A stretch of DNA of 64,000 nt from contig NC_084921.1 of NCBI RefSeq assembly GCF_958298935.1, forward strand, positions 34,288,001 to 34,352,000, read 5' to 3'. The notes below the pieces were generated by a model. It was not told where the DNA came from. It searched no databases and worked only from the letters and a program-made list of their open reading frames with translations. The position numbers and the translations under genes were made by a program. Source of the DNA: Phragmites australis (lineage: Eukaryota > Streptophyta > Magnoliopsida > Poales > Poaceae). Shown piece after piece: positions 22,453 through 32,074 of the stretch. Position 1 is the first letter of the stretch. Each line of letters begins with the position of its first letter.

Positions 22453-25158
22453 ATGGCTCACCCTGTGACCCCCGAGCTTTTAGACCCTGCCGTGGACAAG
22501 AAGCATCCCAGCTTCTTATCCGCCGAGCACCAGACGGAGCTAGGAGTGTTTCGACCACGAGGCCCTGGAGAGCTGTTGACGATAGACGAGTGATGGAAGC
22601 ACAGGTACTTCAAAAATTTGATACGAAATTGCCATATCACTGCTGTTGTTCCATATTATTGACATACTGCAAAACTTATAGGTTGGCAGCGGCCGAACTC
22701 CTACCGCTTTGCCGGTTGGTCGAGGCCCGATCGACGGAGAACCCCGAGGTTGCGGCCCATCGTTTCTACTTCGATCAGTCGCTGATAGCAGCACTGGTCG
22801 ACCATTGGAGGCCGGAGACACATACGTTCCACCTCCCGTGCGGCGAGATGACCCCGACCCTGCAGGACGTCTCCTACCTCTTAGGCCTTCCTTGCACGGG
22901 AGCAGCGATTGGGGTCATCGATATGCAGGCTGACTGGATGAACAACATGCATCAGCGCTTTGGCCCGGTGGAGCGAAAGGCGGACGCACTCCCCTACGTG
23001 CCTGAGTTCTTATCCGATGCACGAGGGCCAACGAAGAAGTGGATCCTACAGTTCCAGGTACGGTAACATACAACCTATCAAATACTAATATAGTATGTCG
23101 TAATGATCCTTTCTGACATCAGTCATATGTGTAGCCGGCGTACATACACCCACACGCCAACACATACGCGGTCTCGAGACATTTGGAGGCCTTCCTGCTT
23201 TGGTTGTTTGGGTGGGTAATGTTCACTAGTGGCCAAGGCCACCTAGTTACCAAGACGCTTGTGCCGTACGCCCGGTCGATAGCGGACGCTGATGCGGAGG
23301 ACGTACCGCAGTTCAGCTGGGCATCCGCTGTTCTTCCTGCAACGTATCGGGCGCTCTGCAACGCATGCACAAAGAAGAAGGCACTAGCCACTTTCGCTAG
23401 GTGTCCACTTCTTCTTCAGCTGCGGTCGTACGAGCATTTCGCCATAGGCAGGCCGGTGGTGGACCGCTCCCCGTACCCAGAGGAATGGTACGGCGAGCCG
23501 GACGAGGATGCGCCTACTATGGCCTCGATATGGTGTCATCGTCAGGTACGTATTTTACATTAACCCGCGACGAGGAGTACTGGCTCACGAAGGCGCCCCT
23601 TGTCTTCGACACCTACGTCGAAGAGTACTCACCGCACCGCGTCATGCGGCAGTTTGGCCGTCACCAGACATTCCCGCTCGTCTACATCCGTAGCATCCCC
23701 GTGCAAGTCCACAGGTACATTTGCAAAATTATAGTTTTAGCAACCTTCGTTTCACTGTGACTTATATTTACTGTTGTTTTAATGCAGGTACACGCGGAAA
23801 GGCCAGCCAGCTGGCAACCTCTGGGCAGAGAGCTTGGCCCCTTACGTGGCAACATGGGCCCAAGCGCTACAGGACATCGTGGAGGAGGCTCGTCTCCACA
23901 GCGAGCGGAACTTCAGGGAGTACCTACGGTGGTATGTACCACGTACGCGGACCCGTGTCACCTACAACCCTGAGGATGTCCGGCCCCACATCGCGTCGAC
24001 AACGGAGGCATACCCGGTGCATTGGGACGAGGACGCCGTATTAGTAGTAAGTAACTTTTTGAAGTCCGTAGTCCATATTGAACGAACATAACCGTATACT
24101 GTAATTGTTCACTTCTGTTCGTATCCGCAGACAGATATCCTTTATAATGTAAATAGGGATGCAGCTGCTGCTATGGACCGTGTCCGGCAAGGGCACCACC
24201 TAAGTGCGTCAGATGTTGCGAGCTTCATTAAACGGGTTTTCGACAAGACGACGCGCGCCTTGAAGCTCACCTCCTGCCGATCTACCACAGATGTAGCAGG
24301 GCCGCCTCCCAGGTCGAGTGATGTACACGCTGAGTCGTCTCGGCCGTCAGATGTGCACCGACGTTCTTCCGTGTCGGCACCCACACGACCCCTTCTACCA
24401 CATCATGGAGGCTCGGAGCAACATGGTACGAATTATACTTTTGAATAATATTGAACAATATCCTTTACTTATTATTATTAAACATTCATTATGTCCGCCT
24501 GCACAAGTCTCGACGCAGCCTCATAGATCGAGCCCTGTGCGTCCTCCCTCAGGTACTCCGGGCACCCTTCATCCTAGTTTCTAATACTTTCAGCAAAATA
24601 AGTTAATATTGTGCTCAGGTTACTTCGGTGACGAGGCCGGTCCATCTTCGGCGGCCCCACGGCTAACCCCGCCTGCAACGTACGAGCTATACTACGGCAC
24701 GTCAGTGTGGCCTTCTTCTGCTGCACTGTCGTACCATGCAGGTACAATTATACATTTTTTACTACTACTTTCAATACCATATTGTTCGTATCTAACGTGA
24801 TTATTTGTTCGTAGGCCCCTCCAGCCAGTACACATGGACGCCAGCGGAGCCTTCACAGTCCTCCTACCCTAGTCAGGAGGATGAGGCTGGCCCCGACGCC
24901 GCATACGACATCGTCCGTGACTTCTTCAGGGGCACACCTGACTATGACGTCCTCCAGCGGTCCTAGGTTTCCAGTGCTCTCCTTCGGACACAGCCCACGC
25001 AGGACGAGCCCTCGACACCGGTGATCCCTACTAGGCCTACCAGACACGTCGGTCCACCCGACCCCCTCACCTACTCTAGGGGTCACGTGAGGGTTAACCA
25101 GCGGCATCGGGACCACGATGGGGCGCACAGGCGACGGCAACGAGGGAGGCATGAGTAG
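22453..25158 (+). pseudogene. Plant mobile domain (PMD, MAIN/MAIL1-like) gene carried by the MULE
   Basis: The PMD (aminotransferase-like) family includes host MAIN/MAIL1 proteins, linked to silencing and genome stability, and transposon-borne relatives. Exons read as 22453-22604, 22682-23057, from 23135, up to 23714, 23788-24046, 24131-24425, then short 3' exons. All have GT/AG ends and joining frames where checked. Family motifs include FRPRGPGELLTIDE, HTFHLPCGEMTPTLQDVSYL, RHLEAFLLWLFGWVMF, YARSIADAD, YWLTKAPLVFDTYVEEYSPH and RVMRQFG. An in-frame TGA at 22591 stands where the family has Arg (CGA). A frame change lies near 23545 (or an unrecognised short intron). A TAG at 24964 is followed by 63 further in-frame codons to 25156-25158. 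It starts 140 bases after the transposase, on the same strand. It is too decayed for full-length product but few changes separate it from an intact gene. Confidence 0.82.
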
Positions 25159-25617
25159 AATTTTACATTTTATGTAACTAACATATGCATATTAGCTTCG
25201 TGATGTACTCCTATGTATTAAGACACGTTTACTTTGTATGTTCGACTTAGCATTTCGTAAATGCATTCCATATTCAGACACGTTCAATGAAGAAGTGACC
25301 ACACCACTAAACTTTAACCATGACTTGACAACACATGCCTCCTGCCGCAGGCTTTAAACAAGATGTGACAACACTACCCAGCTTTTTCCAATCAATAAAT
25401 GACAACACGGGCACCAATAAATGTGGAATCTCTTACCATGAGCAATGACACAACTTTCCCATTCTTCAAGATGGAATCCGATGCTCCTGCCACCAGCTAC
25501 GGCCCTACCCTCACTCCTTTCTTCACGACGAATCCAATGCTCCTGCCTCCCCCAACTATAAATAGCCGAACCTCCTTACGTTGAAGCATCGCTCATTTCT
25601 CATATCTCTCAAGTGCA

Positions 25618-26214
25618 ATGTATTCCTCAGCTCCATCAAGCCCACCAAAGAGACATTGGAGGACTACCATACCTGAAGGTCTCAAACCACTAATGTGCTT
25701 CTGTGGTGACCTTTGTAAGCTCCGCGAGTCGCAGGATATCTCATACACATATGGGCTGCGCTTCTTCATGTGTGCCAACTACGAGTATGACAAGCCTCGC
25801 CATGCAACAACTGGTTATCGACCGGTACGGTAATAGATATCCGCCTCATCTCTTCCGATTTCGCACCCCCTTTTACTAACCGCTCATCTTGTTCCATTTG
25901 TTCAGTCTCCTCCACCGCTCTGTGATTTTATTCAGTGGCTCGACAATGAGCAAAATGACTCACAGAAGCAGTGGGTCGACATGAACATGAGGTGAAGAAG
26001 GGAAGCGTACGCACGTCGGGAGTACGAGCAACAGCAAGAGAAACTTCACCTCAAGCGGGAGGAAGAAGAGCGCATGAGGAAGGCGGCACACGACCGCACC
26101 GTGGCTCAGGCTCGGGAGGCTGAGAGGGAAAGGAAGCGGGAAAGAGCCCGCCGTGCTAAGGCGGCAGGTCCCGATGCCCTCCGAAAGGAAAAGTATCCTC
26201 GATGCATGCAGTAG
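25618..26214 (+). pseudogene. GRF-type zinc finger plus coiled-coil protein, MULE cargo, one stop
   Basis: Exon 1 is 25618-25824 (69 codons, donor GTACGG). Exon 2 is 25906-26214 (acceptor TTCAG). The join gives a GRF-like zinc finger: CFCG..C, then GLRFFMC, then CDFIQWLDNEQ. This is the C-x-C-G / G-R-F-F-x-C / C-x-F-x-W-x-D pattern of nucleic-acid-binding GRF fingers. A charged, Arg/Glu/Lys-rich coiled coil of about 60 residues follows. A TGA at 25993-25995 separates finger and coil. The frame then stays open to TAG at 26212. It lies between the PMD gene and the right TIR on the same strand. Similar finger-plus-coil proteins are common in grass transposons, but a role in transposition is not established. 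Confidence 0.7.
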
Positions 26215-26587
26215 AGACTACCTAATGTAACCCGACATACTTTCCCTCCCTAAGGCATGTTATGATTAGGATCAGCGCACTAATAAGTAGATCTTAGTGC
26301 GAACCGTACATGCCACCTTTGTTTCATCATCGTGTAATCGCGGTTACAGTGTATTGTAATGTTTTCATCTTATGTTAAATACTATATTTGTCCTCGTTCG
26401 CACCCCATACCCACGTAAAATGCTGCGACTACTAATTATTGATTTTTTATTCTCCGGCTATTACATAACCTACTCCAAATTTAAATTCTTAATTTTCTTA
26501 CACCCCTTCCTTTTTATTTCTTTAATTACACAAAAATTACATTTTTAGAAGAAAAAATGGAAAAAAAACTTTTTAGAGGAAAAAAAT

Positions 26588-26695
26588 GCCTCTAACCGCC
26601 CTCTGAGAGGGCTGCAGGCGCCTAGTTTTACAAATTCTTCTGCAGGAAATCTATTTATTTAAATTTTTAATAAAAAAATAAAAATAATAATAAAA
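26588..26695 (-). repeat. MULE right terminal inverted repeat
   Basis: Complement of the left TIR: GCCTCTAACCGCCCTCTGAG inward, GCGCCTAGTTTTACAAATTC in the middle and a T/A-rich outer end finishing AATAATAATAAAA. Confidence 0.85.
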
Positions 26696-26706
26696 AGCAA
26701 TGCTCA
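26696..26706. repeat. Right target-site duplication of the MULE
   Basis: AGCAATGCTCA, identical to 18965-18975. Confidence 0.9.
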
Positions 26707-27650
26707 AGCATCAAAAACCAGTTTGTAGTTGGTGTGCTGCAGAGGGAAGTTGGCTGAACCTTGTAGTTGCAGATCTGGAGCATGGGCTTGGGCCGTCAAA
26801 CTGAGCACAGCCAGAACTGGAAGCCTTGAGCCGGTCTGGGTCTCTGGAAAAAAGCTCCATTAACCACGAGCAAATTTGACAACTATTTTAGAGTCGCGAG
26901 GTAGATGGAGGCTGCAAGAATCACCCGGAAAACCATGTACCTGCCAACAGCAAGGGGTCTGCAACGAAAGAAAGGATGTGGAAACAGAGCAGTAGAACTT
27001 ATATCCATATATACAGTAATACAGCCATTTCTAAAATTGCTAAGCAAGAGTTTATGCATTTAGAATTTACTGTCATGTAACAATCTTTTAGTTTGTTCCA
27101 TGAGAAAAAAGATCCTATCTAATGCCGTCCTCACTAAGACAAAACAAATCCGAAATAGCAGTTCAAGAAAAGCAGCCCCTTCCAGAAACGATGAAGTGTT
27201 CAGCAAAGATCCCCCAAATCGAGGGCCAAGCAATGCCGAGGCAAAAGCACCAGAAAACACCACCCTTCACTCCAGCATAATTGGCCTTTGCAAAAGATTG
27301 CACGTCCATGCCAGTGCTTGATTCGCTTTCATAGCTTTCAAGCTTTCGCAAAAAGCACCGCGAATAAATCAAAGCACGAACTTCCTGATACCTTTGGACA
27401 CCATCATCACAATCATCTCTATGCTTAACCGAAGGCGAACATCATCACCAGCATCTCCAAAGCAAACAAACGAGACATATTCTTCCTCACACAATTCACA
27501 AAGCCAAAGCTGCATCATTTCATACAGTAGTATACAGTGATATGACCTTGTTCTGTACAATAGCAGCAAACCAAGCTTGTACATATTTTAAGAAGTGCGT
27601 CAAGGCGAGAGCCTGAAAAGGCATACATTGGTAACCTTCAGTAAGGTACA
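26707..27650. other. Intergenic, no gene seen
   Basis: Low-copy-looking sequence downstream of the SACL gene, which reads towards it. Part may be its 3' UTR. No coding region is supported. Confidence 0.4.
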
Positions 27651-27658
27651 GTGATCTG

Positions 27659-27829
27659 CAGGGGCAGATCTAGCCCAAAACCCAAAAAATGAGCGAAGGC
27701 ATAGCAGTGATTGGACCTTTGCAACTTCAAAAAAAAAAAAAAAAAACTAAGTTCATTGAAGTCCATTGAAAAACAAGAATTTGAGCAAGGGCTTGTGCCC
27801 CCGCTCCCTCTAAGCTGGGTCTGCCCATG
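27659..27829. mobile_element. hAT-type MITE, 171 bp
   Basis: The termini CAGGGGCAGATCTAGC and the complement of CATGGGCAGACCCAGC form an imperfect 16-bp inverted repeat. An exact 8-bp duplication GTGATCTG flanks it (27651-27658 and 27830-27837). It includes a 17-base A run. It lies about 360 bases beyond the stop codon of the SACL gene and so may be in its 3' UTR or just downstream. Confidence 0.88.
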
Positions 27830-28190
27830 GTGATCTGTGGTGTGCTCACTAAGGCAAGGTTGATCACAGCAAAGGTGAAGTTCCACGTCACAGATGGCAA
27901 AAGGAAGCTAGCCAACATGATGCACCATCCAAAGCTTCGCTGCACGATCTAACCGCACCTTGAGGGGCAGGGATAGCCACAGTGCGGCAACGGCAAGACC
28001 GTACCAGAAAACCAAGCATCAGAATCCCATAAACAGAATCTTTTCAGGCTTGCTGAAAGAAGCAAAAGCTGGATGCCTTCTCTTTCTTCCACACCCAGAA
28101 AAAGCCAATCCAGTAACAATGATGACAGTGACTTTACTTAAGTCCATACACACGCACACATGCAGCATGGATCGTTAAGAACTTAAGATT

Positions 28191-28922
28191 TTATTTAGAC
28201 CCCTCCACGCCGAGTTTCTTCGCCTCCATCTTGAGGAACTTCAGGTATCTAACAGCTTCCTCCAGCACAGCAGGAGTATCCAGTTGGTCTCCACCAGGGA
28301 TTATTCCCCTAAGAACTGTTACCATCTTCCTGATCTTTTCATGAGTAAGATTTTCCATGGATCTATGGCAAACTGAACTCTTTCCAGAAAAATGCCTCGT
28401 TTTCTTAAACCTGGGCGGTGAAGTTGAATCGAAGGGACCACTTTCCAAGGGGTCAGGAGTACGCCCCGTACTCACGACATCATCTTCATCACTTTCTTCA
28501 TCAGAGCACAGCAGTGCATCGATCTCTTCTGTGTCCTCCTTGAAAGATGAGGACTCTTCTTCCATATTGCCACTGTCTTGGCCAGAACTCCTGCAAACTA
28601 CCTCACCATGGTACGGGAACACATCGATGTTTGTGGGGTTCAGCTTGTTCTCCAAGGCAGGATGATACACGATGCACCCTTTGTTATCAGTGTGATCAAA
28701 GATGATGTAGTTTCTGGGGCATACCTTGGAAGGCTGGAACTCAAATACACCAAGTGGGCTTCGGATTTGAGGGCTTGCCATGCCTGAAGGAACATCTAAG
28801 GCAGGTGAAACAGGAACCCTGTAGTTGCATTGGCCACCCAAAAGTCCATTTGCAATACAACCATCAGCTTCATGCCCATAAGCGGAGGGGCTTCCAGTGA
28901 AATCTGTTGGATCCCTCTGCAT
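28191..28922 (-). CDS. SACL: SAC51-like (SACL) atypical bHLH transcription factor
   Basis: SACL proteins are nuclear bHLH factors. In Arabidopsis they act in the thermospermine pathway that restrains xylem differentiation, and they dimerise with LHW-type bHLH proteins. The 243-residue frame uses the first in-frame ATG (28922-28920). Upstream codons of the exon remain open to a TAG near 29012 without another ATG. An acidic Ser/Glu/Asp-rich stretch (LLCSDEESDEDDVV) precedes the C-terminal bHLH (KIRKMVTVLRGIIPGG, then LDTPAVLEEAVRYLKFLK). The basic region lacks the H-E-R residues of E-box binders, as in this family. An N-terminal segment (FEFQPSKVCPRNYIIFDHTD) matches the family's conserved region. 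The conserved uORF upstream strengthens the assignment. The coding part is a single exon. The stop overlaps an AATAAA string. Confidence 0.88.
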   Translation of the reverse strand: MQRDPTDFTGSPSAYGHEADGCIANGLLGGQCNYRVPVSPALDVPSGMASPQIRSPLGVFEFQPSKVCPRNYIIFDHTDNKGCIVYHPALENKLNPTNIDVFPYHGEVVCRSSGQDSGNMEEESSSFKEDTEEIDALLCSDEESDEDDVVSTGRTPDPLESGPFDSTSPPRFKKTRHFSGKSSVCHRSMENLTHEKIRKMVTVLRGIIPGGDQLDTPAVLEEAVRYLKFLKMEAKKLGVEGSK

Positions 28923-29059
28923 GGATCGATGGCAGATATTGGACACCAATGCACTTATGTCTGTAAATCTACCTAATTTGGTGCAGTGGCTACACTGCCC
29001 AAAACAATCAAGATTCTAAAATATGCTTGCAGTATGCAACAACGGAGACTAAATATGTC

Positions 29060-29080
29060 CTACCACAAGGTAGCCATCAT
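29060..29080 (-). CDS. Second, minimal uORF in the SACL leader (6 residues)
   Basis: Reads MMATLW then TAG, between the conserved uORF stop and the main start codon on the minus strand. It lies 138 bases upstream of the main ATG. It could add to translational control if this part of the leader is retained in the mature mRNA. No conservation can be judged here. Confidence 0.3.
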   Translation of the reverse strand: MMATLW

Positions 29081-29170
29081 CACGACTGCACTGATTTGTT
29101 GTTGCAACTTTCTATCAAAATAGAAGCTAAAATAACAGATGAAAAACTAAACCCTGGTCCTGTGTTTAGA

Positions 29171-29926
29171 CTACGTGACAGGCTTAAGCAATTGACGGAA
29201 GTACTCAGCCTGCAAATTAAAAAAGCTGTTAGAATACGAACAAAGCGCACAACATAAAGGTGTAGAAAGATGTGTGAAATAACCAAGGACATATATCAAA
29301 AGAACATGTAAATTGAATTTATAGATAAATCTATTTGATTCAGATACATATCACTGAAAATATTTGAAAGGAGCATATGAACAGAACGTTTAATTATCCA
29401 TTTATTAGCCAAACTAGATAAAATAACATTGCCAGATAACATCCTTATCAATAGAAAATACTGCATTTCACAAAAAATGGAAATAAGAAATTTTGATTAA
29501 ACACATTCTCTTGTGTAATTCAGGGAAGTCAGGATTTTGTATCTCAGGATAAAATCTCTTTGACCCTGAGTGTTCAACAAAATATATTCCAGAAGCCAAC
29601 TAATTTAGCTATCAATAACTAGACGATATACAATGGGTCCCATCTATATTGATGGATGATACCTTTACTGCTATACCAAGATTATCATGATAGAGCAAAA
29701 GAAATTATCATTAACTGAGCCAGTGAAAACTATATTTGTTTTCTTTTTTTAGAACAATTATACATTTATACTTTATTTTGGAAACAGGATTATTTAGGAC
29801 GATAAATAAATAGCTCACCTGGCACACTTCAATCAACTGGTAGCAAGCAAAGATCCTAACGTTCATTACTATTCTTCCCACTTCCTTCACAACACGGAAT
29901 CTCTTAAGCTCAATCTTCACATACAT
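29171..29926 (-). CDS. Conserved peptide uORF of SAC51-like mRNA, split by an intron
   Basis: In SAC51-family mRNAs a conserved uORF represses translation of the bHLH ORF, and thermospermine relieves this. Here exon part 1 is 29926-29819 (36 codons, ending VRIFACYQLIEVCQ, donor GTGAGC). Part 2 is 29209-29171 (AEYFRQLLKPVT, TAG; acceptor TTTGCAG). Both join in phase, giving 48 residues. The C-terminus matches the family consensus C-Q-AEYFR-x-LLKPVT almost exactly. Upstream, RFR-x-x-K and VR-x-x-AC-x-Q also match. The middle is about five residues shorter than the dicot form. The stop lies about 250 bases 5' of the main ATG. The intron (29818-29210) makes the uORF depend on splicing. Confidence 0.85.
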
Positions 29927-31130
29927 TCTCAATCTTTTCACACTTATGTTGTCAAAAATAGAGAACCAATAAAGGAAAAGGAATCTTCTGTAAATGCAGC
30001 CTCCTTACCTGCAGCGCATGCCAAACAATTCAGATTGCATTCTACATTAGGGAATATTCAGATTATGAACATAAGAAGTGCTCTTAGGAGAAAAAAGTGT
30101 CATACAAAATCACGCGGAAGAACACAACAAGGCGGACAGACTTTCGGCTAGAGCGGTAAAACGAGTACAGGGGAGTCCACGGCATACTGTTGCTCAATGC
30201 TGAACTTCTGTTATATTCCTGGTGATAGTAAAATCTGTTATTAACATTGAGAATTAGCGACAGGGAGAAACTTATACAACTGTTTATCATCAAATATAAC
30301 ACCCCTCAATGGAACCCCCTCAAGTATGACGTTTGGTAGTAGACCCAATTCATCCTTACTGCTAGTAACCAACTAAAAGATCCCCGAATTTCAAAAGGAT
30401 TTCTCATGAGGGAAAGTGAAAAACCAATCTCAGATTCCCAAGAGCAGAATTCTAGACAAGACTATGCACATGGATCTTTGTTTGGTAAAACAAATTAACT
30501 TGAGAACCAAATCGTGTTCAGCAAATAGAGGTAAACAATTATCCTTAACCATTGCCCGACAAGGTTGAAAGAAAGCATCTATCTTAGTAGTATCTTATCG
30601 GGAAATCAACCAGGTTAGCCGCTAAGGAGACACTGATCACGCATAACCGAAACATCGCAAGTCTACCATGATGAAGCTCCCCAGACAGAGCAGGTAACAC
30701 ACAGTCACAAAAGGGAAAATAAGATCAAAGAGAAGTCCAAGAAGCCATGTACCAGGAAGAGAAAATTACAAACGAATCGAGAGCGATGGGGCGATCTGCT
30801 AGGCGGGTCTTGACGAGGCGGCCCCGAACTCTTCGCCGGGGAGCTCAAAATCGGATTTTGGGTGCGATCCCGAGGTGGCGACCTGGAGGCGTTCGTGCTG
30901 CAGCACCAAGAAAGGGGACGAGCTGATTTGGGGGGTGGAGGCCGATGAGGAGACTAGGAACAAAAAGGAAGGCTACAAACGCACAGGCGCACCGCGCACA
31001 GCACTATGAGCGACTTAGCAAGGGGCGTGCGTGATGACTGTGCGGTCACAGTGCAGTGCAAGAGAGATTGGGGTTGAGGCTAGTCAAGCTAGTGCTGCCT
31101 GCAAAGCTTGCAGCATGGGCGTATAATAAG
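29927..31130 (-). promoter_or_regulatory. SACL 5' leader exon(s), intron and promoter region
   Basis: A likely leader exon ends at 30009 (GCTGCAG then GTAAGG on the minus strand). A GC-rich block at 30780-30960 looks like the first leader exon. A TATA-like CCTTATTATACGCC lies near 31120-31131, which would place the start of transcription near 31.09 kb. Exon ends other than the 30009 donor are not fixed by the sequence alone. Confidence 0.4.
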
Positions 31131-31139
31131 GCCTAGGTG

Positions 31140-32070
31140 GATGTCAACCTTTATCTTTTTCTTCTCCTTCTTTTTTTGCCAAGTGTAATTGCTTTTGTAA
31201 CTTTGCCTGTTTTCGTGGTATGTGCGTTTATGGATGTGATCATGCGTTTCTTTGGATGTGAACATTGAAGACTGTGAGGTGTAAAGGTCTGTAATTGTGT
31301 GTTTTCTTAAGTAGAAATACTTACAGGGTTATAGTTTTAAGAGTGTTACTTCCTAGATACTTGTAGCCCTCGGTGGAGGTCGGTATGACAGTGGGTGGTG
31401 GCAGCAAGTGGGGCAACGTGCCTATCGGTGCTAATGGTGATGTAATGAGAAGCAGTGGGGTAGGGGCGCCTAGGGTGAGAAAAAATAATAGGTTGAGACT
31501 TTAGAGACATAGAAAAAAATAGATTGTACGAGTCATCGGTAGCACGTTTGAGTAATCACATATTGCTACGAGCCATTGATAGCCCATTTGAAATGAGGTT
31601 AATCCCCATAAGAACTAAAGTATTACATATAAAATTCACATATTTCAAACACTTTTAGACTCGTTTTAAGCTATTAGCGTAGGTAGAGAACTAGAGCATA
31701 ATACCTGTTTAATACCAATACTTTTTCTCTTTTATATTTGTAAGTCATGAGTAAGTTATTTGACTTTTTTCCAAGTCTAAATTGTTCTTTTACTCTGCAT
31801 TTATATTGAGATTGATTAGTCATCTATTGGATGTTGTTAAAATGGATTAAAATATGAATTATGCAGTTACACATGATTTAAAATGAGTAATTAATATACA
31901 AACAGGATGTTGAATAAGTGAATTGTTGCCCATTATTTCCTCATCAGTGTAAGCTTCAAGGTCAATTAGTCGATGAATGCAAGTCAATACTTTATATAGC
32001 TAAAGAACTTGAGTTTGAGTCTTGGTTGACACAATTCAATAAAAGAATCACATCCACTTCCTATTCCATG
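31140..32070. other. Intergenic, upstream of SACL, no gene seen
   Basis: T-rich then AT-rich sequence with no recognised domain, terminal repeat or RNA gene. Distal SACL promoter elements could lie here but none can be named. Confidence 0.4.
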
Positions 32071-32074
32071 ATTG

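Larger units (their letters stand above)
18976..26695 (+). mobile_element. Mutator-like element (MULE) carrying transposase, PMD and GRF genes
   Basis: A 7.7-kb element bounded by imperfect terminal inverted repeats of about 110 bp and an exact 11-bp direct repeat. The TIRs share TTTAAATAAATAGATT, TTTGTAAAACTAG and CGCCTGCAGCC in inverted order at the two ends. Three genes run left to right: a MURA-type transposase (19702-22313), a plant mobile domain gene (22453-25158) and a GRF zinc-finger gene (25618-26214). Each has a few stops or frame changes but is otherwise well preserved, so the copy is defective yet not old. Carriage of extra genes by MULEs is known. This three-gene cargo order is the notable point. 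Confidence 0.9.
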
